This document shows positions 1 to 5,226 of a DNA stretch of 6,879 nt, piece by piece. Under the pieces are notes generated by a model. It ran no database searches, was not told the DNA's origin, and worked only from the letters and a program-made list of their open reading frames with translations. Within the stretch, counting starts at the first letter, position 1, and each line of letters begins with the position of its first letter. This DNA comes from Halobacteriales archaeon QS_9_67_15 (GTDB taxonomy: Archaea; Halobacteriota; Halobacteria; Halobacteriales; Haloarculaceae): the NCBI GenBank assembly GCA_003023165.1, contig PXSD01000023.1, forward strand, positions 1 to 6,879, read 5' to 3'. The position numbers and the translations under genes were made by a program.

Positions 1-1370
1 GGCTCCTCGCCGCCGACAGCGTGTTGCTCGCCTCGCACATCGACGCCGACGGGCTGACGAGCGCCGCCGTGGCGTCGAGGGCGCTGGAGCGGGCCGGCCT
101 GGACTTCGAGACCGTCTTCAAGAAACAGCTCGACGAGACCGAGATCGCCTCGATCGCCGCTCGCGCCTGCGAGACCGTCCTGTTCACCGACTTCGGGAGC
201 GGCCAGCTCGACGCGATCACGGCCCACGAGCGGGCGGGCGACTTCGAACCCGTGATCGCGGACCACCACCAGCCCGCCGACGGGGAGACGGAGTACCACC
301 TCAACCCGCTACTGGAGGGGATCGACGGTGCCTCGGAGCTGTCCGGTGCGGGCGCGGCGTACGTCCTCGCCCGCGCGCTGGCGGGTCGGAGCGGTCAGTC
401 CGCGGACAACCGTGACCTGGCGGGACTCGCGGTCGTCGGTGCGGTCGGCGACATGCAGGCGGTGGGCGGCGAACTCGTCGGCGCGAACCGCGGTATCGTC
501 GAGGAGGGCGTCGCGGACGGCGTCCTCGCGGAGGGCACCGACCTCTCGCTGTACGGCAAGCAGACTCGACCGCTCCCGAAGCTGTTCGAGTACGCGACGG
601 AAGTTCAGATACCCGGGATCTCGGGTGACGAGGCGGGATCGGTCCGGTTTCTGGAAGGGTTGGACGTGGACCTGCAGGAGTCTGGAGCGTGGCGGACGTG
701 GGTCGACCTGACCGACGACGAGCGCCGGACGGTCGCGAGCGCGCTGGTCAAACACGCCGTCCAACGCGGCGTCCCGGCATCGAAGATCAACACGCTCGTC
801 GGGACGACCTACGAACTCGTCGACGAGCCGCGGGGGACGGAACTGCGCGACGCGAGCGAGTTCTCGACGCTCCTGAACGCGACGGCGCGATACGACCGCG
901 CCGACGTGGGCCTCGGCGTCTGTCTCGGCGATCGTGACGGGGCGCTGGACCAGGCCCAGACCCTGCTCGCGAATCACCGTCGGAACCTCTCGGAAGGGCT
1001 GGAGTACGTCCGACAGGAGGGCGTCACGCACGAGGACGAACTCCAGTGGTTCGACGCGGGCGATGCCATCCGCGAGACCATCGTCGGCATCGTCGCCGGG
1101 ATGGCCCTGGGGACGGACGGCGTCTCCGCGACCGAACCGATCGTCGCGTTCGCCCGGAAGAACGACGAAGAGACGAAAGTTTCGGCCCGCGGAACCGGTA
1201 CCCTGGTCCGCGAGGGCCTCGACCTGTCGGTCGTGATGGGCGAGGCCGCCCGGTCGGTCGGGGGCGACGGCGGCGGCCACGACATCGCCGCCGGCGCCAC
1301 CGTCCCGGCGGGTGACGAACAGGCCTTCGTCGACGCCGCCGACGATATCCTCGCCGACCAGATCGGCTGA
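1..1370 (+). CDS. RecJ-like DHH/DHHA1 family phosphoesterase (5' partial)
   Basis: Archaeal RecJ/GAN-type single-strand nuclease or related phosphoesterase, expected to be cytoplasmic and Mn/Mg dependent and to act in DNA repair or with the replisome. The frame is open to the window edge (codons from base 3 read LLAADS before the GTG at 21), so 21 is probably not the start and a short N-terminus is missing. Visible signature motifs, in order: HIDADG (36-53), the first metal-binding Asp pair; TDFGSG (186-203); DHH, preceded by IA, at 261-269; GAVGDMQ (438-458); and near the C-terminus the DHHA1 substrate-binding motif GGGH at 1269-1280. This is the complete DHH plus DHHA1 order with catalytic residues intact. 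Haloarchaea carry several RecJ paralogues and I cannot say which this is, so no symbol is given. It ends with TGA and converges on the next gene. Confidence 0.9.
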   Translation, partial: LLAADSVLLASHIDADGLTSAAVASRALERAGLDFETVFKKQLDETEIASIAARACETVLFTDFGSGQLDAITAHERAGDFEPVIADHHQPADGETEYHLNPLLEGIDGASELSGAGAAYVLARALAGRSGQSADNRDLAGLAVVGAVGDMQAVGGELVGANRGIVEEGVADGVLAEGTDLSLYGKQTRPLPKLFEYATEVQIPGISGDEAGSVRFLEGLDVDLQESGAWRTWVDLTDDERRTVASALVKHAVQRGVPASKINTLVGTTYELVDEPRGTELRDASEFSTLLNATARYDRADVGLGVCLGDRDGALDQAQTLLANHRRNLSEGLEYVRQEGVTHEDELQWFDAGDAIRETIVGIVAGMALGTDGVSATEPIVAFARKNDEETKVSARGTGTLVREGLDLSVVMGEAARSVGGDGGGHDIAAGATVPAGDEQAFVDAADDILADQIG

Positions 1371-1455
1371 ACGGGCCGAACGCACGTCTTCGAGGCCGCA
1401 ACCGGCGCACAGCCCCAGCGCCGTGGGCGTTCGCCGCAAGATTCTGTATAGCGAC

Positions 1456-1490
1456 ATGAAATATATTACGACGAGGTCGGCGAGGTCGTA
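1456..1490. promoter_or_regulatory. AT-rich promoter-like island plus small hairpin in the convergent gap
   Basis: The 169-base space between the two converging genes holds one AT-rich island, GAAATATATTA (1458-1468), that would pass as a TATA element on either strand. It is followed by an inverted repeat with arms TACGAC (1467-1472) and GTCGTA (1485-1490) around a 12-base loop that itself contains the repeat GAGGTCGGCGAG. There is no T-run after the hairpin. It could be the end region of either gene or a promoter for an antisense RNA. The only ORF starting here is an 11-codon one at 1456, too short to call. The rest of 1371-1539 shows nothing recognisable. Confidence 0.25.
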
Positions 1491-1539
1491 GCGGCGTACT
1501 CCAGCGTCGAGATATTGACGAAACCCGCCGTTGAGCGTC

Positions 1540-2394
1540 CTACCCGTTGATCTGGACGGCGGTGCCGGTCGACGCTGGACCGACGGGCGAGAGCGTGACC
1601 CGCCACCCGTCGTCCGTGCGCGTCGCGTCGGTGACGACCGAGGGGCGGCCCGCCGAGCGGCGGACCGTCTCCGCCGAGAGCGGGAGCGTCGGGAGGCGAC
1701 CGCCGAGCGACTGCAGTTCGTAGCCGTGAAGCGTCAGGGTTCGGGGCCGCCCCCAGTCGCCGTCGACGAGGGTATAGGTGGAGAGGAGGCCAGTCGTTCG
1801 GAGGTGGTCCAATGCCCCGCGGACCGGGGTTGTGCTCCCGGTAACGGCGGGGAGGTGGGCGGTCGCGCGCCGGAGCGCGTCCGCGCGGACGGGGTCGGAG
1901 AACCGCGCCTGGAGTTCCGTCGCCATCGTCGCGAGCAGTTGGAGACAGAGCCGGTCCCGGTCTGTCGTCTGCTCTGCGGCCTCGAGATAGGCGCCAATCA
2001 CGGCCCGTTCGACCGCGTCGTGGTCGCTCGCCGAGAGCGCCTCGAACACCGCGCCCGCCAGGTCGTGACAGTACCTGACGAGCGCTCGTCGAGACCCCCG
2101 CTCGCCTGCGGTCGCGGGCGGAAACGTCCAGGGAGCGCTCTCGTCGGAGTCAGTCCCTCCCTCGCAGACGACGAAGTCGTACCACGGCGCACGCGGGTCG
2201 TATCGCCGAAGCGTCGCCCGGTAGGCGTGTGCGACGCGAACTGCCTCAACCGCATGCTCGCGGTCGGGGGATCGCCGACCGTCCATCGGCACCGGCTGCT
2301 CCCCCGTTCGGCCACATCGAACGTAGTAGGCCCCGCTCTCGTCGGTGAGCGACTCCAGTTCACTCCTGCTGTCCGTCAACGTCCGCCCGATCAT
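1540..2394 (-). CDS. Haloarchaeal protein of unknown function, putatively iron-regulated
   Basis: A 284-residue acidic soluble protein without signal peptide or membrane segments. I recognise it as a haloarchaea-restricted uncharacterised family (I believe the DUF7551/7552 type, but the number is from memory). The N-terminal part (about 1-78) has the pattern YYVRCGRTGEQPVP, a helix with HAYRATLRRYDP, then WYDFVVCEG. A low-complexity linker follows, then a helical middle (about 101-200) with RYCHDLAGAVFEAL, HDAVERAVIGAYLEAAE and LCLQLLATMATEL. The C-terminus (about 205-284) looks beta-rich. There are four cysteines (27, 77, 109, 150), a high number for a haloarchaeal protein, and Cys109 is followed by His-Asp. 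The frame is open back to 2517, but I place the start at the ATG at 2394: the family starts MIGxTL, and a TATA-like box sits exactly 26-31 nt before it. An iron-box-like palindrome abuts the start. Function unknown; metal or redox sensing is only an inference. Confidence 0.82.
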   Translation of the reverse strand: MIGRTLTDSRSELESLTDESGAYYVRCGRTGEQPVPMDGRRSPDREHAVEAVRVAHAYRATLRRYDPRAPWYDFVVCEGGTDSDESAPWTFPPATAGERGSRRALVRYCHDLAGAVFEALSASDHDAVERAVIGAYLEAAEQTTDRDRLCLQLLATMATELQARFSDPVRADALRRATAHLPAVTGSTTPVRGALDHLRTTGLLSTYTLVDGDWGRPRTLTLHGYELQSLGGRLPTLPLSAETVRRSAGRPSVVTDATRTDDGWRVTLSPVGPASTGTAVQING

Positions 2395-2411
2395 TTTAGG
2401 GTGACCTAAAA
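2394..2411. promoter_or_regulatory. DtxR/Idr-type iron box overlapping the start codon
   Basis: Perfect inverted repeat TTTTAGG-GTGA-CCTAAAA, with seven-base arms and a four-base spacer. The core TTAGG-N4-CCTAA resembles operators of the DtxR/Idr/SirR metalloregulators that govern iron genes in haloarchaea; canonical bacterial DtxR boxes use the same half-sites with wider spacing. Its last A on the minus strand is the A of the ATG start codon, so a bound dimer would sit over the presumed transcription start, a typical repressor position. It is one of the few AT-rich stretches in the window, which makes chance less likely. Confidence 0.6.
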
Positions 2412-2424
2412 GTACGGCGTACTT
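2410..2424. repeat. Second palindrome overlapping the TATA box
   Basis: Odd-centred perfect palindrome AAGTACG-G-CGTACTT, seven-base arms around one base. It shares two bases with the iron box and covers most of the TATA-like box of the minus-strand gene. It could be a second operator for another dimeric regulator, or the recognition half-sites may be part of the promoter itself. The binding factor is unknown. Confidence 0.45.
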
Positions 2425-2425
2425 A
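2420..2425 (-). promoter_or_regulatory. TATA-like box of the 1540-2394 gene
   Basis: On the minus strand TAAGTA lies at -31 to -26 from the A of the ATG at 2394. That is the spacing expected if transcription starts at the start codon (leaderless mRNA). No Shine-Dalgarno sequence lies before the ATG, in agreement. The box overlaps one palindrome (2410-2424), and a second (2394-2411) lies between it and the start, so binding at either site should block TBP/TFB or polymerase. Confidence 0.5.
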
Positions 2426-2547
2426 GTCACCGGTGGTTTCCATCCGTTCGGTGTTATCTCGGAGCGAATCGACGCCACCGACTCGTGAGATGGGACGCCG
2501 ACAGCGGGCCGTGGCAACTATGGGGGTAGACGGCGAGTGATCGGTCG

Positions 2548-2775
2548 ATGGCCGTCGAAGACCGCGATGCGTTCGACTTGGCGCTGGTCGCCACGGCGCT
2601 CGTGCTCTCCGCGGCGTCGGCTGTCGGCGTCTCGAACCCCGTTTCTGCCGTCGGAGCAGCGGTCGCCGGAGTCACATCGGTGAACCCGATCGCCTATCTC
2701 GTCGTCCTCGGGGTCCTCGGCGTGTTGTTCACGGCGTACGCGGTGTGGTACGTCCCCAACCAGGGTGCTCGGTGA
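2548..2775 (+). CDS. Small two-helix membrane protein, unknown function
   Basis: A 75-residue protein. After a short acidic N-terminus (MAVEDRDAFD) there is a hydrophobic helix at about 10-29, a Gly/Ala/Val-rich stretch at about 30-45 that may be a loop or weak third segment, and a clear helix at about 46-68 ending in YAVWYVPNQGAR. This suggests an integral membrane protein with the N-terminus in the cytoplasm. A weak TATA-like CTATGG (2518-2523) lies 25-30 nt before the ATG and there is no Shine-Dalgarno site. It is transcribed away from the iron-box gene, with 153 bases between the two starts. I do not recognise the family. The frame opposite is Ser/Thr/Ala-rich and looks like a shadow. Confidence 0.65.
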   Translation: MAVEDRDAFDLALVATALVLSAASAVGVSNPVSAVGAAVAGVTSVNPIAYLVVLGVLGVLFTAYAVWYVPNQGAR

Positions 2776-2806
2776 CCAGACGGCACGTGAGCGCTCGAAT
2801 CGCCTG

Positions 2807-2841
2807 TTTTCTCCAGTCCGGCCACTCAGTTCCGTGTGGCC
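2807..2841 (+). terminator. Possible terminator: T-run followed by hairpin
   Basis: Thirty bases after the stop of the 75-residue gene there is TTTT (2807-2810), then an inverted repeat GGCCAC (2820-2825) / GTGGCC (2836-2841) with a ten-base loop. Haloarchaeal termination relies mainly on U-runs. The order (T-run before the hairpin) is not that of a bacterial intrinsic terminator, so this is a weak call. Confidence 0.2.
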
Positions 2842-2861
2842 TCGAGTGACCGGTTCGTCGC

Positions 2862-2898
2862 CGAAATAAATCTCATATCGCTATACAAAATAACAGTA
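2862..2898. promoter_or_regulatory. AT-rich island, possible distal promoter or RNA start
   Basis: About 37 bases of markedly AT-rich sequence (CGAAATAAATC through ACAAAATAACAG) in otherwise GC-rich DNA, some 80-115 bases before the next gene. Read in the frame of the downstream gene it would give AT-rich, non-acidic codons foreign to this genome, so I treat it as noncoding. It contains several TATA-like words. A 12-base palindrome, CCCGCCGGCGGG, follows at 2913-2924. It may be a second promoter or a regulator site. Confidence 0.3.
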
Positions 2899-2944
2899 AG
2901 CGCGGTCGTGGACCCGCCGGCGGGCCCCGAGTCGGTGGCAGATA

Positions 2945-2950
2945 TTTATA
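2945..2950 (+). promoter_or_regulatory. TATA box of the 93-residue membrane protein gene
   Basis: TTTATA within GATATTTATACG lies 27-32 nt before the ATG at 2977. It is the best TATA match in the window, and its spacing implies a leaderless transcript. It supports 2977 rather than the in-frame GTG at 2836 as the start. Confidence 0.6.
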
Positions 2951-2976
2951 CGAGAAGCGCTAGCGTGGGAGACACC

Positions 2977-3258
2977 ATGGACACGAAGCCACCGGAGTCA
3001 CTGACCGAGACGGGAAAGCTGTTGTTCGGGGCTGGGTTCGTGTTCGGCGTGATGGTGACGCTGGTGCTGCTCGGTGTCGTGCTGGCAGTGCTCGCGTCGA
3101 ACGGTGGAGCGGTCTCGACGACGGTCGTCGCGACCGTCGCTGCGGGCGTAGTGTTCGCCGGGATTGTGGGTGGCGGCCTCTCCCTGCTCGCGTTTCCGGA
3201 GAACCGGACGCGGATACCGTTCGACGCGGCCGACTTCGAGTTCGAGAGGCAGGACTGA
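2977..3258 (+). CDS. Small two-helix membrane protein with acidic tail, unknown function
   Basis: A 93-residue protein: polar N-terminus (MDTKPPESLTETGK), a membrane helix at about 15-40, a short loop SNGGAVST, a second Gly/Ala/Val-rich helix at about 48-72, and a soluble tail PENRTRIPFDAADFEFERQD. The two helices form a hairpin with both ends probably cytoplasmic. The frame extends up to a GTG at 2836, but that extension runs through the AT-rich island and the TATA box, so I start at 2977. Despite the similar two-helix layout I see no sequence similarity to the 75-residue protein upstream, and each gene seems to have its own promoter. I do not recognise the family. Confidence 0.7.
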   Translation: MDTKPPESLTETGKLLFGAGFVFGVMVTLVLLGVVLAVLASNGGAVSTTVVATVAAGVVFAGIVGGGLSLLAFPENRTRIPFDAADFEFERQD

Positions 3259-3293
3259 CCGGGCGAAGTCGCCACGTCCCGCGAGACGGACGA

Positions 3294-3298
3294 TTTTT
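3294..3298 (+). promoter_or_regulatory. T-rich box before the DUF5783-like gene
   Basis: TTTTT in CGATTTTTGTC lies 27-31 nt before the ATG at 3325, so it may serve as a TATA-like element for a leaderless mRNA. It also lies 36 bases after the stop of the preceding gene, so the same T-run could be that gene's U-rich termination signal. Confidence 0.35.
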
Positions 3299-3324
3299 GT
3301 CGGGGCTGTGCGTCGGTTCGGGTA

Positions 3325-3702
3325 ATGAGCGACTTCGACCCGGAGCAGTTCGAGGACAAGTACGCCAACTACTTTCCGGAGCTCCAGCGGGCCTACAAGC
3401 AGGCCTTCGAGACGATGAACGACCGCTACGACTCGGAGCTGATCCACGCCATCGACCAGCGGATCCTCTCCGAGAGCGAGCCCTTCTACGAAGAGAGCGC
3501 GGAGCAGCGCTCCGCGGACGATTCGAGCGCGCAGAGCGCGCGAGAACACGATGGCGGATTCCGTATCGAGCTCCCGGAAAACCCCACCGAGCGACTCTCG
3601 GGCGTCCTGACGGCCGACGACGAGAAGGTCGAGGCGATCCTGGACCGCTACGTCGACGAGATCGAGTCCGAGCTCCGGTCGGTCTTCGGGCTCGACGGGT
3701 AG
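3325..3702 (+). CDS. DUF5783-family small acidic protein
   Basis: A 125-residue soluble, highly acidic protein that I recognise as the haloarchaeal DUF5783 family, function unknown. The N-terminal half has the family hallmark (FDPEQFEDKY, FPELQRAYKQAF, MNDRYDSELIHAIDQRIL, SEPFYE). The C-terminal half has FRIELPENPTERLSGV, VEAILDRYVDEIESELRSVFGL. Between the halves, about residues 57-77 (EESAEQRSADDSSAQSAREHD) are a low-complexity Ser/Ala/Glu/Asp linker encoded by two perfect GC hairpins; as I remember the family, this linker is short or absent, so it looks like an in-frame insertion. The protein appears mostly helical. Start chosen at the ATG because the family begins here and a T-rich box stands 27-31 nt ahead. 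It appears to be its own transcription unit. Confidence 0.82.
   Translation: MSDFDPEQFEDKYANYFPELQRAYKQAFETMNDRYDSELIHAIDQRILSESEPFYEESAEQRSADDSSAQSAREHDGGFRIELPENPTERLSGVLTADDEKVEAILDRYVDEIESELRSVFGLDG
3498..3541. repeat. Tandem GC hairpins inside the DUF5783-like gene
   Basis: Two perfect inverted repeats back to back. CGCGGAGC (3498-3505) and GCTCCGCG (3509-3516) surround the loop AGC; GCGCGC (3527-3532) and GCGCGC (3536-3541) surround the loop AGA. The spacer is GACGATTCGA (3518-3527 region). Together they make up most of the linker-coding segment, keep the frame, and would form strong stems in DNA or mRNA. They look like a small palindromic insertion unit, though no second copy is visible in this window. 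Confidence 0.55.
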
Positions 3703-3761
3703 ACCGACCGTTCTGTCGCCGTTCGCCGGTGTACGCAGTGCCAACAGCCACCGCGAGACAC

Positions 3762-3767
3762 TTATTT
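3762..3767 (+). promoter_or_regulatory. TATA-like box of the DUF457-type gene
   Basis: TTATTT in ACACTTATTTGACC lies 24-29 nt before the ATG at 3791 and 21-26 nt before the GTG at 3788. The spacing fits a leaderless mRNA starting at the ATG, and there is no Shine-Dalgarno site. Confidence 0.5.
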
Positions 3768-3790
3768 GACCGCGCGGCGAAGGATACGTG

Positions 3791-4711
3791 ATGTTCGTCG
3801 GCCACGCCTGTCTCGCGTTCGCGGTCGCGGCTCTCGGTGCGTACCGGCTGGGCTGGCGTCGCGAGACCGCGCTGCAGGTCGCAGTGGTGGCCGCCCTCTT
3901 CGCGACGCTGCCCGATGTGGACGTCGTCTACGGCATCGCCGGACTCCTCGCACCGGCGGCCGGGTCCGGCCCGGTCCCGGTCGAGTCGTTCTGGGACGCC
4001 GGTAACCGCGTTCATCGCGGCGTGACCCACGCGCTCCCCATCGCAGTGGTCGTCGCCGGCGGCGCCGCGCTCGTCGCCCGCTCGAGGGGTCGGTCGCGAC
4101 TGACCGGTGCGGGGGTGCTCCTCGCGCTGGTCCCGGCCGCGACCGCACTCGGCGGGCTCCTGACCGGCGCGGTCACCGCGGTGTTCGTCCTCGGCGCTGG
4201 CGCGCTCGCCGTCGGTGCCGGTCGGCGAGGGGCCTCTCCCCGGATCGTCGGGGCGGGTGCAGCCGTCGGCCTGGTCACTCACCCCTTCGGTGACCTCTTC
4301 ACGGGGTCGCCGCCGGCGTTCCTGTACCCGTTCGACGTGACCCTCGTCGCCGAGCGCGTTGTCCTCTCGACCGACCCCACGCTCCACCTGCTCGGCGCGT
4401 TCGGGTTCGAGCTCGCGACCGTCTGGCTGGCGGTGGCGGCCTACTTCATGACCTCCGGGGAGCGACCGCACGCACACGTCGACCGCCGTGCCGTGCTCGG
4501 CGTGGCGTACGCCGGTGCCGCCCTCGCGCTGCCGGCGCCGACCCCGGACGTGTCCTACCACTTCGTGTTCAGCGTCCTCGCGGTTGGATTCGTCGGCGTC
4601 ACGCCCCCGTCGCTGGAGCGAGTCGGGACCTGGCGGGCCGCCGTCACCGCGCTCGCCGCGATCAGTCTCGCCGCCGTCGCGTACGCGGCGGTCTACCTGG
4701 TCGTCGGCTGA
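3791..4711 (+). CDS. YdjM/DUF457-type putative membrane metal-dependent hydrolase
   Basis: A 306-residue polytopic membrane protein, very rich in Ala, Val, Leu and Gly, with about seven to nine hydrophobic segments. It shows the spaced His/Asp pattern of the YdjM (LexA-regulated, DUF457) family: GHACLAF with His5, LPDVDVVYG with Asp42 and Asp44, HRGVTHAL with His75 and His80, and THPFGDLFT with His164 and Asp168. These would form a metal site at the membrane face. The family is annotated as a metal-dependent hydrolase by homology; the substrate is unknown. After residue about 185 the sequence is divergent: helices at about 203-221, 233-248, 257-270 and 283-304. Start taken at the ATG rather than the adjacent GTG (3788) because the family begins at M-x-GH and the TATA spacing fits. 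A stand-alone gene by its promoter. Confidence 0.78.
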   Translation: MFVGHACLAFAVAALGAYRLGWRRETALQVAVVAALFATLPDVDVVYGIAGLLAPAAGSGPVPVESFWDAGNRVHRGVTHALPIAVVVAGGAALVARSRGRSRLTGAGVLLALVPAATALGGLLTGAVTAVFVLGAGALAVGAGRRGASPRIVGAGAAVGLVTHPFGDLFTGSPPAFLYPFDVTLVAERVVLSTDPTLHLLGAFGFELATVWLAVAAYFMTSGERPHAHVDRRAVLGVAYAGAALALPAPTPDVSYHFVFSVLAVGFVGVTPPSLERVGTWRAAVTALAAISLAAVAYAAVYLVVG

Positions 4712-4830
4712 GACGCGCTGATTCGTGGGTCTCGCGGGAGCCGCTGTCGTCGCTCGTCAACGAGCACGTGTACGGCCGTATCGCCGCCTCGTCGGACACC
4801 GAACCCCTCGGTCGGCGGTCCGACAGTCTG

Positions 4831-4866
4831 CAAAACTTGAAACGTCTCCCGAGACAACGAACGGGT
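4831..4866 (+). promoter_or_regulatory. Putative promoter region of aIF-1A gene
   Basis: CAAAACTTGAAAC (4831-4843) is the only AT-rich patch in the 155 bases before the aIF-1A start and lies 24-36 nt ahead of the ATG, the right place for a TATA element, although the match is poor. There is no Shine-Dalgarno site. Upstream in the same gap are a tight hairpin GCTCG-TCAA-CGAGC (4752-4765), which may mark the end of the preceding gene, and a ten-base palindrome TACGGCCGTA (4771-4780). Confidence 0.3.
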
Positions 4867-5154
4867 ATGAGCGACAACGAGGGTCGAACGGACCTGCGGA
4901 TGCCCGACGAAGACGAGGTGTTCGCAGTCGTCACAGAGATGCTCGGAGCCAATCGAGTGAGGGTACGCTGCATGGACGGCACGAACCGCACCGCTCGCAT
5001 CCCGGGAAAGATGCAAAAGCGCATCTGGATCCGGGAGGAGGACGTCGTCCTCGTCGAGCCCTGGGACTGGCAAGACGAGAAGGCAGACATCGCGTGGCGC
5101 TACGAGAAACAGGAGGCTGACCAGCTACGCGAGGAGGGACACATCCAGGAGTAA
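4867..5154 (+). CDS. eif1A: Translation initiation factor aIF-1A
   Basis: A 95-residue cytoplasmic protein, the archaeal counterpart of eIF1A/bacterial IF1. It binds the A site of the small ribosomal subunit and promotes start-codon selection with aIF1 and aIF2. A short acidic tail (about 1-16) precedes a single OB-fold (about 17-75) with the recognisable stretches EVFAVVTEMLGANRVRVRCMDG, RTARIPGKMQKRIWI (the basic rRNA-contacting face) and DVVLVEPWDWQDEKADI, followed by a helix and a charged tail ending in GHIQE. The length is normal for archaea. The frame is open back to 4768, but that extension is basic and unlike the family, so I start at MSDNEG. The rio1 kinase gene follows 72 bases downstream on the same strand and is probably co-transcribed, a pairing I recall in other haloarchaea. 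Confidence 0.95.
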   Translation: MSDNEGRTDLRMPDEDEVFAVVTEMLGANRVRVRCMDGTNRTARIPGKMQKRIWIREEDVVLVEPWDWQDEKADIAWRYEKQEADQLREEGHIQE

Positions 5155-5226
5155 CATGGCGGGCCACCCCACCGCCGAGTGCGTCTCAACTGTTCTCGCG
5201 CCGCGCGCTCGGTGGAGTCGCTGACG

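Noticed and set aside
309..1457. Long minus-strand ORF (382 codons) opposite the RecJ-like gene
   Set aside because: It is Arg-, Gly- and Val-rich without any recognisable domain, and it mirrors a gene with all DHH motifs; such shadows are common in GC-rich haloarchaeal DNA.
1531..2409. Plus-strand ORF (292 codons) opposite the iron-box gene
   Set aside because: Basic, Arg-rich composition, no motif; the minus strand encodes an acidic protein of a recognised haloarchaeal family with a proper promoter.
2395..2517. 41-codon N-terminal extension of the iron-box gene
   Set aside because: It would run through the TATA-like box and both palindromes, and the family starts at MIGxTL.
2836..2976. 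47-codon N-terminal extension of the 93-residue membrane protein
   Set aside because: It reads through the AT-rich island and the TATA box, and its codons are unlike the rest of the genome.
2960..4561. Minus-strand ORF of 533 codons spanning three plus-strand genes
   Set aside because: Low-complexity Arg/Gly/Pro-rich product, opposite three recognisable or well-promoted genes; an artefact of high GC at third positions.
4771..4780. TACGGCCGTA palindrome next to CACGTG before the aIF-1A gene
   Set aside because: Ten-base GC-rich palindromes are expected by chance here, and it lies well upstream of any promoter position; no known site matches.
4768..4866. 33-codon N-terminal extension of aIF-1A
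   Set aside because: aIF-1A of normal length begins at 4867; the extension is basic and has no counterpart in the family.
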